DNA from: Mucilaginibacter saanensis
GTDB lineage: Bacteria; Bacteroidota; Bacteroidia; Sphingobacteriales; Sphingobacteriaceae
Length of the DNA: 64,000 nt
Assembly (NCBI RefSeq): GCF_014200575.1
Contig: NZ_JACHBZ010000008.1
Location: 172,128-236,127, forward strand
Reading direction: 5' to 3'
A program made the translations under genes and the position numbers. The first letter of the stretch is position 1. Every line of letters starts with the position of its first letter. The notes beneath the pieces were generated by a model. That model was not told the DNA's origin. It did not search any database and saw only the letters and a list, made by a program, of their open reading frames with translations. Below are positions 18,159 through 26,979 of the stretch, one piece after another.

Positions 18159-19052
18159 TCAGGCTGTTTGTTTTTTATCCCCGGTTAAATTGCGCATAAA
18201 CCTTTTGCGGTAATTGAGCGGGCTTAAATGCATTTTTGCCTTAAACATCTTGTAAAAGTGCGATACATCTCCAAAGCCGCTTTCAAATGATATTTCAGAT
18301 ATAGGCTTATCTGTTTGCACCAGTTGCTGTATGGCATAATTTAACCGATATTCAATTATAGTTTCCATAAATGTTTTGCGGGTTACTTTTTTAAAGTATT
18401 TGCAAAACGCATTGGTGGTCATATTGGCTATGCTGGCGGCGGCATCAAGTGATACTTGTTTTCTGAAATTCTCAACCAGGTAAGCTAACACCGGGTTTAT
18501 GCGTTCACGCTCAGCAAGTGGGCGCTCGGCAATTACACGATGCTGATCAAGAAGTATATACTCATCAGATGATGCCATGCGCTGCAGTATTTCAAGCAGG
18601 GATATGAGTATTTTAAAATTGCTTTTTTCTTCAACAAGGGCCAGTAGCAAGTGGTTTACCTCGGCTTGCGTATCTGAGTGGAACAACATGCCGCAACCGC
18701 TTTTCTGAAAAAGCCTTTTGATGTGCTGAAGTTCAAATTTGTTAAAAAAGTCGTCGCCTAAAAAAGCATCATTAAACTGGATAACTATCGCACTTGCATC
18801 GGCAGGCAGTATCTCGCCGGGTTCCAGTTTCCAGCAATGGGGGAGGTTGGGCCCCAGGAGTACCAGGTCGCCCGAAACAAAGTCGTCCATGTGGCTACCG
18901 ATATATCGTTTTCCACTGCCTTTTATAACAAATGTCAGTTCATATTCTTCATGAAAATGATATGGGGCATCAAATGCCAGTTTATCAAATTTCCTGACCA
19001 GGAATGATTGACTGTTTGCGGGTTGAAGAACTTCGTAAGAGGCCTTAATCAT
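18159..19052 (-). CDS. AraC family transcriptional regulator with cupin sensor
   Basis: About 297 residues. The N-terminal half is a cupin-like sensor domain (YHFHEEYELTFVIKGSGKRY, then GDLVLLGPNLPHCW); the C-terminal half carries two helix-turn-helix units, with the AraC signature ISEISFESGFGDVSHFYKMF. The frame extends eight residues further to 19076, but MIKASYEVLQPANSQSF at 19052 is the better start. It is divergent from the phytanoyl-CoA-dioxygenase-like gene 125 bases away, so it probably controls that gene. Confidence 0.88.
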   Translation of the reverse strand: MIKASYEVLQPANSQSFLVRKFDKLAFDAPYHFHEEYELTFVIKGSGKRYIGSHMDDFVSGDLVLLGPNLPHCWKLEPGEILPADASAIVIQFNDAFLGDDFFNKFELQHIKRLFQKSGCGMLFHSDTQAEVNHLLLALVEEKSNFKILISLLEILQRMASSDEYILLDQHRVIAERPLAERERINPVLAYLVENFRKQVSLDAAASIANMTTNAFCKYFKKVTRKTFMETIIEYRLNYAIQQLVQTDKPISEISFESGFGDVSHFYKMFKAKMHLSPLNYRKRFMRNLTGDKKQTA

Positions 19053-19177
19053 GGCATATTTTAACGTAAAAAACAAATTTGCGAAAATTTAGGATAATAT
19101 ACCCCATAATTACGCCATTCATTTCATTTTTTTTTATATAAAGATAAACTTCCTTTGAAAAATAAACTAATAAAATT

Positions 19178-19999
19178 ATGAATACACAGGTTTCTTATTT
19201 ACCGGGGTTGGATAATTTAAAAAAACTGCCTGATGATGATGTTCAGGAGTTTAGTAAAAACGGGCATACGTTGGTTCACGGTGTGCTTTCAAAAGATGAA
19301 ATTGATGCATACCGGCCGGTAATTGCCGGTGCTGCCGACAGGTATAATACAGAAAAACGAAAGCTGGAAGAGAGGGATACTTATGGTAAAGCTTTTTTGC
19401 AGATCATGAATTTATGGCGGGTTGATGAGGATGTTAAAAAGTTTGTGCTGGCCAAACGTATGGCAAAAATAGCGGCCGATTTAATGGGGGTTGAAAATGT
19501 AAGGCTATACCATGATCAGGCCTTATTTAAAGAGCCGGGGGGCGGCCCCACACCCTGGCACCAGGATCAGTATTACTGGCCAATCGATACCCATAATACC
19601 GTAACCATGTGGATGCCACTGATTGATATTGATGTTGATATGGGCATGCTCACATTTGCATCAAAGTCGTACTTTGATGGAGCGGTATTTAATCATGAAA
19701 TATCTGACGAGTCCGAAACTTTATTTGATGATTATGTAAACGACAAGCAGTTTGAAATTAGTCGGGCTAAAACCATGAAGGCTGGCGATGCAACCTGGCA
19801 CCGGGGGTTTACCATACATAATGCGCCCGGCAATGATTCTGATAAAATGCGCGAAATAATGACCATTATTTACGTAGCCGATGGCGCGCGCATTACCCCA
19901 TATAAAAACGAATGGCAAAAAAACGACCACGAGAAATGGCTGATGGGTAAACCCATTGGCGGGCTAATTGATTCAGATCTGAACCCGAAACTACTTTGA
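19178..19999 (+). CDS. Phytanoyl-CoA dioxygenase (PhyH) family protein
   Basis: A 273-residue Fe(II)/2-oxoglutarate oxygenase of the PhyH superfamily. The iron-binding HxD is in TPWHQDQYYW and the distal His is in ATWHRGFTIHNAPGN; the jelly-roll core between them is complete. These enzymes hydroxylate small metabolites or lipids; the substrate here cannot be told. It is likely regulated by the divergent AraC protein. The only structure in the gap after it is the terminator at 20160. Confidence 0.87.
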   Translation: MNTQVSYLPGLDNLKKLPDDDVQEFSKNGHTLVHGVLSKDEIDAYRPVIAGAADRYNTEKRKLEERDTYGKAFLQIMNLWRVDEDVKKFVLAKRMAKIAADLMGVENVRLYHDQALFKEPGGGPTPWHQDQYYWPIDTHNTVTMWMPLIDIDVDMGMLTFASKSYFDGAVFNHEISDESETLFDDYVNDKQFEISRAKTMKAGDATWHRGFTIHNAPGNDSDKMREIMTIIYVADGARITPYKNEWQKNDHEKWLMGKPIGGLIDSDLNPKLL

Positions 20000-20159
20000 T
20001 TGTCTGAACCGTTGTTTTCTGATGTTGTTGATGCGCTGATGAAGTGGTGACAGTGTTTTGTCAGTAAGGCTGTGTACGTAAGTGTTTGATTATAATTTGT
20101 TTATTGCTGTTCGTCGTTGTTCATGGGTTTAATATGAACAGTACAGCCATGTCTAAAAT

Positions 20160-20199
20160 AAAAAAAGCGCTTGACTATATTATAGCAAGCGCTTGATTT
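20160..20199. terminator. Terminator between converging genes
   Basis: AAGCGCTTG pairs with CAAGCGCTT around ACTATATTATAG, with A and T runs on the flanks. It lies between the PhyH gene (plus) and the egt operon end (minus). Confidence 0.75.
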
Positions 20200-20266
20200 A
20201 AGATTGGGCACCAACCTGCCCTCCTGCGTTTTACCGCAGTACGGCCTGCTCAGGCAAATCAGTGGT

Positions 20267-21259
20267 TTATGCTGCTATCCAGATGGCGTCAATAAACCAT
20301 TTTTTTGTATCAAAAAACTGACCTATTGGTGCAAAACCGGTGTTAATTGCTATCTGGTCGGTTTGCATAATGGTAAATTTCTGTGATATTTCCATGTAGA
20401 TATATTCGTCTTTCAAAAACGCAAAGGTTTCCTTGCCGTTGATGGTTACCTGCTGGTCTTCCAAACTAATCAGGTAGCTTTTACATGCGCCTGATTCCGG
20501 ATCATAAGTAGGATAATGGTCAAATTTGGTAATGTCAAAATTTGAATTTAGCTCGCGGTTAATGCGCTCAAGCAAATTCAGGTTAAATCTTTTGGTGATG
20601 CCTTCTTTATCATTATAAGCGGCAAGTACAATTTTGGGATCTTTTTTGAGGTCCATGCCAATCAGTGCCATATCGCCTGCAGATAAATGCCTGCGTAATT
20701 CTTTACAAAACTCAATGGCATCGTTCACGGCCATATTGCCAATGTTTGATCCTAAAAACAAAACCACTTTGCGCCTTGATGATATCGAGGCGGCTTTGGT
20801 AAGCATGTTAAAATACTCTCCGTTAAGTCCCGTAATTTTTAACCTGGGCAAAGTAACAGGCAGCGTTATATTGAGGTATGATATAACGTTTTCAGATATA
20901 TCAATTGGCAGATAGGTAAAATCTGCTTTTTTTTCTAGCAGGTACTTAAGCAGGTAGGTTGATTTGGTTGCATCACCTGCACCTAATTCAATCAGGTCAA
21001 AAGTATCCCCATCGGCAATGATGGCTTCGCCAATTTCGGCCGTTTTTTCTGAAAATATTTCCAGCTCGCAATCAGTTGGATAATATTCCGGGCTGTTCAT
21101 CAGCTCCTGGAAAAGTTTATCGCCGTTGGCGTCATAAAAATATTTTGAATTTAGCCGTTTCGGGGTTGATTTTAACCCGGCTATAACGTCATCATAAAAC
21201 AGGTCGGTTTTTGCTTTTAATGAGTCGTTCAATTCAGTTTGTGTTAAGGTTGAGTCCAT
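20267..21259 (-). CDS. egtD: EgtD-like amino-acid N(alpha)-trimethyltransferase
   Basis: A 330-residue SAM-dependent methyltransferase of the EgtD (DUF2260) family. SAM-binding residues are in LIELGAGDATKS (89-100) and YLPIDISENV; the substrate-site FLGSNIGNM is at 168-176. EgtD makes hercynine by three methylations of histidine. The position that is Glu282 in mycobacterial EgtD appears to be Lys260 here (GACKSYLIS), and the Met252 position appears to be Ile, so another amino acid could be the substrate. It is the last gene of the operon, 21 bases after egtB. Confidence 0.88.
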   Translation of the reverse strand: MDSTLTQTELNDSLKAKTDLFYDDVIAGLKSTPKRLNSKYFYDANGDKLFQELMNSPEYYPTDCELEIFSEKTAEIGEAIIADGDTFDLIELGAGDATKSTYLLKYLLEKKADFTYLPIDISENVISYLNITLPVTLPRLKITGLNGEYFNMLTKAASISSRRKVVLFLGSNIGNMAVNDAIEFCKELRRHLSAGDMALIGMDLKKDPKIVLAAYNDKEGITKRFNLNLLERINRELNSNFDITKFDHYPTYDPESGACKSYLISLEDQQVTINGKETFAFLKDEYIYMEISQKFTIMQTDQIAINTGFAPIGQFFDTKKWFIDAIWIAA

Positions 21260-21280
21260 ATCTCCATATTTGGGCTGTAT

Positions 21281-22429
21281 CTACCGGGCAAGCCTGATGC
21301 CTGTAAACTGCCAGCGTAAATGTGTTTGAAAAAAATTACGATAAGTAATGCGGCTGTGTCCTGGTGATGTAGCCTCTGATGCGCCACGCAGTACCTTTTG
21401 GTTTACCATAAACTTGCCGTTGTATTCGCCAATTGCCCCGGGAGCCTTAGCAAAGCCCGGGTATGGGAGGTATGAACTTTCTGTCCACTCCCAGCTTTTA
21501 CCCCAGCTAAATTGGGTTGCCGCAACCTCCCACTCAAATTCAGTAGGGAGCCTGAGGCCTTTCCAGGCGGCATAGGCATACGCTTCAAAATAACTGATGT
21601 GACACACCGGATCTTTTAAATTTATGGGTTCAAGACCGTGAAAAGTATAATTGTTCCATTCGCCATCAATCAGGTGCCAGTAAAGTGGCGCTTCTATCTG
21701 GTTTGTTTTAACCCAATCCCATCCTTCGGCATGCCAATGGCGAAAATCATGGTAGCCATTGCTGTTCATAAACTCCAGGTATTCTGCATTGGTTACCAGA
21801 TCGGGGCTTATTTCAAAAGTATTTAAATAAACTTTATGACGGTTCAGTTCGTTGTCAAAGCAAAAACCCTCACCAGTAAAACCAATTTCAAATACACCTT
21901 CGTCTATCTTAATAAATCCGTCGCCGGTAGTTTTAACTTTTGGCGATACGTAGCTGTGATCATACGGCGGAAAAAGCGGGTTATGCCCCAGTATGTATTT
22001 AATATCGGTTAATAAAAGTTCCTGGTGTTGTTCTTCGTGGTTAAAACCTAATATCAGAAGTTCCTTAACATCATCCGCTGGTTCTGCACTCAGAAACCTT
22101 TCCATAGCCTCATCCACATAGGCGCGGTACTGGTAAATATCATTAACGGTTGGCCGGCTCAAATTACCCCTGTCGGTACGGATTACCCGGTTACCAACGG
22201 TTTCATAATAACTGTTAAAAACGTAATTGTAATTAGGGTTAAACTCCTCATAACCCATAAAATAGGGTTTCAGGATAAAGGTTTCAAAAAACCAGGTGGT
22301 ATGCCCAATGTGCCATTTAGGCGGACTAACATCAACCACCGGCTGCACCACATAGTCCTCAGTTTGCAAAGGACTGCAGATGTACTCCGTACGCTGGCGA
22401 ACTTTTTTATAACAATCGGCTAAATTCAT
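21281..22429 (-). CDS. egtB: EgtB-like sulfoxide synthase
   Basis: A 382-residue non-heme iron enzyme. The N-terminal DinB-like four-helix domain carries the iron ligands: His43 in WHIGHTTWFFE and His131/His135 in GFNHEEQHQE. The C-terminal half is a formylglycine-generating-enzyme-like domain (GEGFCFDNELNRHKVYL, then LPTEFEWEVAATQF and FTGIRLAR at the end). EgtB joins a thiol to hercynine with O2. It is shorter than mycobacterial EgtB and lacks an EgtA/EgtC partner, so cysteine instead of gamma-glutamylcysteine is the likelier thiol donor. No EgtE-type lyase is in the window. Confidence 0.92.
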   Translation of the reverse strand: MNLADCYKKVRQRTEYICSPLQTEDYVVQPVVDVSPPKWHIGHTTWFFETFILKPYFMGYEEFNPNYNYVFNSYYETVGNRVIRTDRGNLSRPTVNDIYQYRAYVDEAMERFLSAEPADDVKELLILGFNHEEQHQELLLTDIKYILGHNPLFPPYDHSYVSPKVKTTGDGFIKIDEGVFEIGFTGEGFCFDNELNRHKVYLNTFEISPDLVTNAEYLEFMNSNGYHDFRHWHAEGWDWVKTNQIEAPLYWHLIDGEWNNYTFHGLEPINLKDPVCHISYFEAYAYAAWKGLRLPTEFEWEVAATQFSWGKSWEWTESSYLPYPGFAKAPGAIGEYNGKFMVNQKVLRGASEATSPGHSRITYRNFFQTHLRWQFTGIRLAR

Positions 22430-22434
22430 TGAAA

Positions 22435-24006
22435 TTACTTACTATTCAAATATCGTTTGAGGTTAGAAATTGTTTTAATATTTAAATTTTTGGCCTGTTG
22501 TGCCCGCATCATTAATGCATAGGCATTGTTAAAGCCAATGGGCTTGAGCCATTTTATCTGATACCTTTTTTTAAACTCCCGTTGTACATAGCTGTAAGTG
22601 CTGTCCTTATTTTTTGTTACCTCGCTAATGGTACCTGCTGCAGGTTGTAAAATGGCCAGCAGGCCGGTGCCGGTATATTCGGGGTAAAAGTCTATCTGGT
22701 TATTAGTTAAAGCGTCAAAACAAATTTTGGTGCCACCTAAGCCCGTTTTGCTTGATACATCATAATTGGTATAGCCTTTAATAAGCATGCTGTACATATT
22801 TGTCAGTATATATTGCTCTCCAAATATTTTGGAGCCTATGCGTATTATACCGGCATTGCCTTCGCGCGATGGTTGCCAGAGTTTATTAGCTACTAAAAAA
22901 TCTTTGGCTACCCGTTCGGGGCTTTGGTGAAGATAGTCAGTACGGTAATTTAAATCCGTCATCACTGCATCATTTATTTTGCCGGATAACATGTTTAATG
23001 TTTTTTCGAGCTGCGGGAACTTTTTTAGGGCGTCTTCACGCACAATAGGTGCCGCATAATATGGCGGGAATATGCCCTTGTCATCATTTAAAACCACCAG
23101 GTCATAAGCCTTCAGACGTCCGTCGGTTGAGTAGCCGCTAATCACGTCCAGCTGTTTTTCATAAGCGGCTTTGTACATCACGGCATCGCTGATCACGATG
23201 GTGTGGATCTTTAAGCCATATTTGCTCTCCAAGCCCAGGTTGCCATCCTGCCTGCCCATAAACTCAGGAGTGAAGCCTGCGGTAAGCTTACCACCATAGG
23301 CAGACGGGATAAAATAAAACGAGGATAATAGTATCAGCAATACGGGCATGGCATAGGTACCGCGGCGTATTTTTTTAAAGTTGAGTTTTTGTACCCTTGA
23401 TAGCAGGAAATCAAAAATGATAGCCAGCAGTGCCGCCGGTATAGCCCCGGCCAGTATCATGTTGGTATTGTTAAGGGATATGCCGCCGAAAATAAACTCG
23501 CCTAAGCCACCCGCGGCAATATATGAGGCCAAAGTTGCCACACCAACATTTATTACCGTAGCGGTGCGGATTCCGGCCAAAATAACGGGCATGGCCAGGG
23601 GGAGCTCTGCCTTGAACAATATTTGCCACTTACTCATGCCCATGGCTGTAGCGGCCTCTTTAACAGCAGCGTCAACCCCGGTAATGCCGGTATACGTATT
23701 GCGGATGATGGGTAGTAGTGCATATAACAGCAAGGCCACAATAGCAGGTTTGGCGCCGATACCCAATAAAGGGATCATGAAACCCAGCAAGGCTATGCTC
23801 GGGATGGTTTGCAAAATACCCGCTACACCCAAAACGGAGCTGGATAACTGCTTTTTACGTGCGATGAGGATACCCAGCGGTAAACCTATAAGTACGGCTA
23901 TAAAAAGCGATATAAAAGTAAGCCCAATATGCTGCAGGGTTTGCACGGCAAGCTTATCAGCCTGTTGCTGCATAAACTCAAACAAGGTTTGCTGACGCTC
24001 ATTCAT
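22435..24006 (-). CDS. Fused ABC permease/substrate-binding protein, EgtU/OpuC-like
   Basis: A 523-residue fusion. Residues 1-225 are an OpuC-type permease with about six helices and the EAA loop EAATAMGMSKWQILFKAELP. Residues 235-523 are a periplasmic binding domain of the OpuCC/EgtU family, but its halves are in swapped order: the block FTPEFMGRQDG through STDGRLKAYDLVVLNDDKG to KDFLVANKLW (normally C-terminal) comes first, and IRIGSKIFGEQYIL, KTGLGGTKICFDAL, PEYTGTGLL and FNNAYALMMR (normally N-terminal) come last. It overlaps the ATPase gene by four bases and lies five bases before egtB, which suggests ergothioneine or a related betaine as cargo. Confidence 0.88.
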   Translation of the reverse strand: MNERQQTLFEFMQQQADKLAVQTLQHIGLTFISLFIAVLIGLPLGILIARKKQLSSSVLGVAGILQTIPSIALLGFMIPLLGIGAKPAIVALLLYALLPIIRNTYTGITGVDAAVKEAATAMGMSKWQILFKAELPLAMPVILAGIRTATVINVGVATLASYIAAGGLGEFIFGGISLNNTNMILAGAIPAALLAIIFDFLLSRVQKLNFKKIRRGTYAMPVLLILLSSFYFIPSAYGGKLTAGFTPEFMGRQDGNLGLESKYGLKIHTIVISDAVMYKAAYEKQLDVISGYSTDGRLKAYDLVVLNDDKGIFPPYYAAPIVREDALKKFPQLEKTLNMLSGKINDAVMTDLNYRTDYLHQSPERVAKDFLVANKLWQPSREGNAGIIRIGSKIFGEQYILTNMYSMLIKGYTNYDVSSKTGLGGTKICFDALTNNQIDFYPEYTGTGLLAILQPAAGTISEVTKNKDSTYSYVQREFKKRYQIKWLKPIGFNNAYALMMRAQQAKNLNIKTISNLKRYLNSK

Positions 24007-24959
24007 GCCTGTTTATTTTTATATTGATTAAAGGCCGACATGAGCTGCTCAAAATCAATTGTTTTTACTTCTTTATCTTCTTTACTGAAATGGATGGTTT
24101 CGGCATTGCTGAAGCGAAAGCTTTCCAGGGCCGCCCACAGGCTTGTATCGGCAGATAATGTTAACGCATCAATCTTATGATGCTGATTGGGCAATAGGCT
24201 CCAGATATCCGTAAGGCATACGGTCTTAAATTCCAGCTGCAGGCGTTGATCTTTCAGGAAATCCTCAACAAATTTATTGGCAGGTTTAAACAACAGATCG
24301 GCAGGTGTGCCAGATTGCACAATTTTGCCTTCATCCATAAGGCATATCCTGTTGCCCAGTTCAAAAGCTTCCTGCACATCATGGGTAACCATAATAATGG
24401 TTTTTCTTTTAAGCTCATCAAGGGCTTTAAACTCTTTGTGGATGTTTGCCCGCGTAACATTATCAAGCGCGCCAAAAGGTTCATCCATCAATAAAACCGG
24501 CGGGTCAGATATCAGCGCCCTGGCCAGCCCTATACGCTGCTGTTGCCCCCCGCTTAGTTCATTTGGATAAACATTCAAGTAACTGGCAGACAGGTGGAGC
24601 TTTTCCATCAGTTCCGCAGCTCGTTTTTCGGTTCGTTTTTTATCCCACTTTAGCAACTGCGGAACAATGGCAATGTTTTCGGCCACGGTATAATGCGGAA
24701 AAAGACCATTGTTTTGCAGTACGTAACCAATGCTCCTGCGTAATATTTCAGGTTTTTCGTCGGTTATATTTTTGCCATTAATAAAAATATTGCCGCTGGT
24801 AGGCTCAATGAGCCGGTTTATCATTTTAAGGGTGGTGGTTTTGCCGCAGCCGCTGGTGCCCAGTAAAATCAGGTTCTCCTGTTCCTGTACCTCAAAAGAA
24901 ATACCGTCCACCGCTTTGACTTTGCCGAAATGTTTGCTTACCTGCTCTGCCTTTATCAT
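24003..24959 (-). CDS. ABC transporter ATP-binding protein, OpuC/EgtV-like
   Basis: A 318-residue ATPase. Walker A GTSGCGKT is at 34-41, the Q-loop at VLQNNGLFPHYT, signature LSGGQ at 134-138 and Walker B LLMDEP at 155-160. The C-terminal tail of about 75 residues is beyond the nucleotide-binding domain and lacks recognisable CBS motifs. It is of the quaternary-amine transporter class, drives the fused permease encoded directly downstream, and is co-translated with it (four-base overlap). Confidence 0.9.
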   Translation of the reverse strand: MIKAEQVSKHFGKVKAVDGISFEVQEQENLILLGTSGCGKTTTLKMINRLIEPTSGNIFINGKNITDEKPEILRRSIGYVLQNNGLFPHYTVAENIAIVPQLLKWDKKRTEKRAAELMEKLHLSASYLNVYPNELSGGQQQRIGLARALISDPPVLLMDEPFGALDNVTRANIHKEFKALDELKRKTIIMVTHDVQEAFELGNRICLMDEGKIVQSGTPADLLFKPANKFVEDFLKDQRLQLEFKTVCLTDIWSLLPNQHHKIDALTLSADTSLWAALESFRFSNAETIHFSKEDKEVKTIDFEQLMSAFNQYKNKQA

Positions 24960-24968
24960 AATCAGCAG

Positions 24969-26354
24969 CTAATCTTCCAGTGTCATAAACAGGTTATTTA
25001 ATGATTCGGAATACAAAGGGTGGGCAAATACGCAATAGCGGATCCGGTCATAAGTAATGCCGCCTTCCATAGCCATTTGCAGTACCGTCATGATTTCGCC
25101 TCCCTCAGGGCCCAAAACTGCGGCACCTAATATCTTTTTGGTTTTAACATCAACAATAGCTTTCATAAAACCGCGTGTATCGCCGGTTTCAATAGCACGC
25201 GCCACGTGGGCCATGGGTAATTTTGCCACCCTGTAGTTTAATCCGAGCTTTTTAGCCTCCGTTTCATCTATGCCTACCCTGCCCAGTTGCGGATCGGTGA
25301 ACATGCAATACGGTACAGGTCTGTCATTAATATTCAGGTTTTGTTTTTCGATGATGTTACGATAAACAATGGTATAATCATTATAGGAGATATGTGTAAA
25401 TGCCGGGCCGCCCTTTACATCGCCCAATGCGTAGATGCCTGGAATATTGGTTTCCAGTTTGTTGTTTACTTTGATGTGTCCTGTTTCGTCAGTAACAACG
25501 CCTGTTTTTTGCAATTGGAGCGCCTCTGTTTGCGGCGTGCGGCCAACAGCTACGAGTACATGTGAGCATTTGATCTTGCTCTCTTTATCCCCGGCCGATA
25601 CTGTAACTGTAATTTTGCCGCCAGCTTTCTGTTTAAATTTAGTGGCATGCGCGTTATTGTGTATGGTGATTTTTTCTGCTTCCAGTATGTTTTGCATCTC
25701 GGCGGAGATGTCTTCATCTTCATGTGATACTATCCTGGCTGATTTTTCCAATATGGTGACCTTGCTACCGAATCTGCGGAACATTTGCCCAAACTCCAAT
25801 CCGATGTAATTGCCACCCAATATCAGCAAATGTTCGGGAACGTAGTCCAGGTCAAGGATGGTAGTTGAGGTAAGGTATTTAATGTCATTTAGTCCATCAA
25901 TCTGGGGTATAAGCGGACTTGCGCCGGTATTTAAAAATATAAGATCGGCCTGCAGGGTTTGTTTTTTACCGCTATTAAGATTTACCTGAAGCGTTTTGTC
26001 GCCGGTAAAAATGGCTTCGCCAAATATTACGTCCAGGTTCTTTGTTTTTTCGGCAGCATGTAGCCCCCCATTGCGGGAGCGTAGTACGATATCATCTTTT
26101 CGCTTTTTTATCTGCGACATATTTATAGAAAAGCGCTTAACCGGCACGCCAAGCTCAGTGCTTTTACCTGCCATATAAGCCGCCTTTGCCGATGCCACCC
26201 AGGTTTTGGTAGGTGTACAACCATCATTTACACAAGTGCCACCATAAAATCGCTTTTCAATAATAACGGTTTTTTTACCGGCATTGGCCAGTTTTTTGGC
26301 CAGCGGGGCACCCGCCTGCCCGGCACCAATGATAATGACATCGTACTTTTTCAT
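24969..26354 (-). CDS. FAD-dependent pyridine nucleotide-disulfide oxidoreductase
   Basis: A 461-residue flavoprotein of the glutathione/mercuric reductase class. The FAD motif IIIGAGQAGAPLAKKL is at the N-terminus, the redox pair Cys41/Cys46 in GGTCVNDGCTPTK, the NAD(P) motif LILGGNYIGLEFGQMF in the middle, the second FAD motif IYALGDVKGGPAFTH, and the catalytic His445/Glu450 pair in AHPLYSESLNNLF. It is thus a competent disulfide reductase. Its place two bases after DUF427 and nine bases before the transporter ATPase suggests that it recycles the oxidised (disulfide) form of the thiol made by EgtB/EgtD. It carries no N-terminal HMA domain, so mercury is unlikely. Confidence 0.87.
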   Translation of the reverse strand: MKKYDVIIIGAGQAGAPLAKKLANAGKKTVIIEKRFYGGTCVNDGCTPTKTWVASAKAAYMAGKSTELGVPVKRFSINMSQIKKRKDDIVLRSRNGGLHAAEKTKNLDVIFGEAIFTGDKTLQVNLNSGKKQTLQADLIFLNTGASPLIPQIDGLNDIKYLTSTTILDLDYVPEHLLILGGNYIGLEFGQMFRRFGSKVTILEKSARIVSHEDEDISAEMQNILEAEKITIHNNAHATKFKQKAGGKITVTVSAGDKESKIKCSHVLVAVGRTPQTEALQLQKTGVVTDETGHIKVNNKLETNIPGIYALGDVKGGPAFTHISYNDYTIVYRNIIEKQNLNINDRPVPYCMFTDPQLGRVGIDETEAKKLGLNYRVAKLPMAHVARAIETGDTRGFMKAIVDVKTKKILGAAVLGPEGGEIMTVLQMAMEGGITYDRIRYCVFAHPLYSESLNNLFMTLED

Positions 26355-26356
26355 GC

Positions 26357-26638
26357 TCAGTCGGTTATTTTAACGCCTTTCCAAAAGGCAATGTAATCAG
26401 TAATATGATTGGCTGCCTCTTTTGGCTGTGGGTAATACCATGCAGCATCAGGGTTTTGTTTGCCATTAACGTTAAGGGTGTAATAAGACGCCAGTCCTTT
26501 CCAGGGGCAGGTAGTGTGAGTATCAGTGTTTTCCAGGTATTCGGCCTTTACACTCTCTTTAGGGAAGTAGTGATTGTTTTCAACTATAATCGTGTCATTG
26601 CTTTCAGCTATGATCTGATCATTCCAGATTGCTTTCAT
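26357..26638 (-). CDS. DUF427 domain protein
   Basis: A 93-residue single-domain protein of the DUF427 family, recognisable from KAIWNDQIIAES, the FPKESVKAEYLENTDTHTTC block followed by PWKG, and AAWYYPQPKEAA. The function is not established. It is the first gene of the six-gene operon, two bases before the flavoprotein. Cys44 of TTCPWKG is family-typical. Confidence 0.88.
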   Translation of the reverse strand: MKAIWNDQIIAESNDTIIVENNHYFPKESVKAEYLENTDTHTTCPWKGLASYYTLNVNGKQNPDAAWYYPQPKEAANHITDYIAFWKGVKITD

Positions 26639-26657
26639 GGTGGTGGTTATTTATTTA

Positions 26658-26689
26658 TAAAGATAGTTGTAACGTGGTCAGATTTACAA
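26658..26689 (-). promoter_or_regulatory. Predicted promoter of the six-gene egt-type operon
   Basis: On the minus strand, TTG (26687-26689), a 21-base spacer and TATCTTTA (26658-26665) fit the Bacteroidota promoter pattern with one mismatch at the last base. It lies 20 bases before the DUF427 start. Confidence 0.6.
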
Positions 26690-26832
26690 TGCACAAAGCA
26701 CGATTTTGTTTGAGAGGCGGAAAAAATGAGAGCCGGAATAAGGAGTTTTAATTTTTTTTTAAATTTATTTTTAATTTATCATTAAAGCTATATCTTTGCA
26801 ATCCCAAAACAAGGGAAAACAAAATAAAAAAA

Positions 26833-26904
26833 GGCCCGTTCGTCTAGGGGTTAGGACGTTAGATTTTCATTCTAGAAACAGGGGTTCGATTCCCCTACGG
26901 GCTA
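26833..26904 (+). tRNA. tRNA-Glu (anticodon TTC)
   Basis: The acceptor arms GGCCCGT and ACGGGCT pair; the D arm TCGTCTAGGGGTTAGGA, the anticodon arm TTAGA-TTTTCAT-TCTAG with anticodon TTC, and the T arm AGGGGTTCGATTCCCCT are all readable. The CCA is not encoded. It is the likely attachment site of the island that begins just downstream. Confidence 0.93.
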
Positions 26905-26928
26905 CTAAAAACAATATCGAAAGATGCT

Positions 26929-26964
26929 AAAAACCTGCAAATCAAATGATTGCAGGTTTTTTTG
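26929..26964 (+). terminator. Terminator after tRNA-Glu
   Basis: AAACCTGCAA pairs with TTGCAGGTTT around ATCAAATGA, followed by a T-run. Confidence 0.75.
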
Positions 26965-26979
26965 TTTATATCAAAACAC

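Noticed and set aside
23381..23995. 204-residue plus-strand frame inside the fused permease gene
   Set aside because: Shadow of the permease coding strand; Ser/Ala/Pro-rich antisense of hydrophobic codons.
24969..26354. Mercuric reductase
   Set aside because: No HMA domain, no C-terminal Cys pair and no mer genes; the context is a thiol operon.
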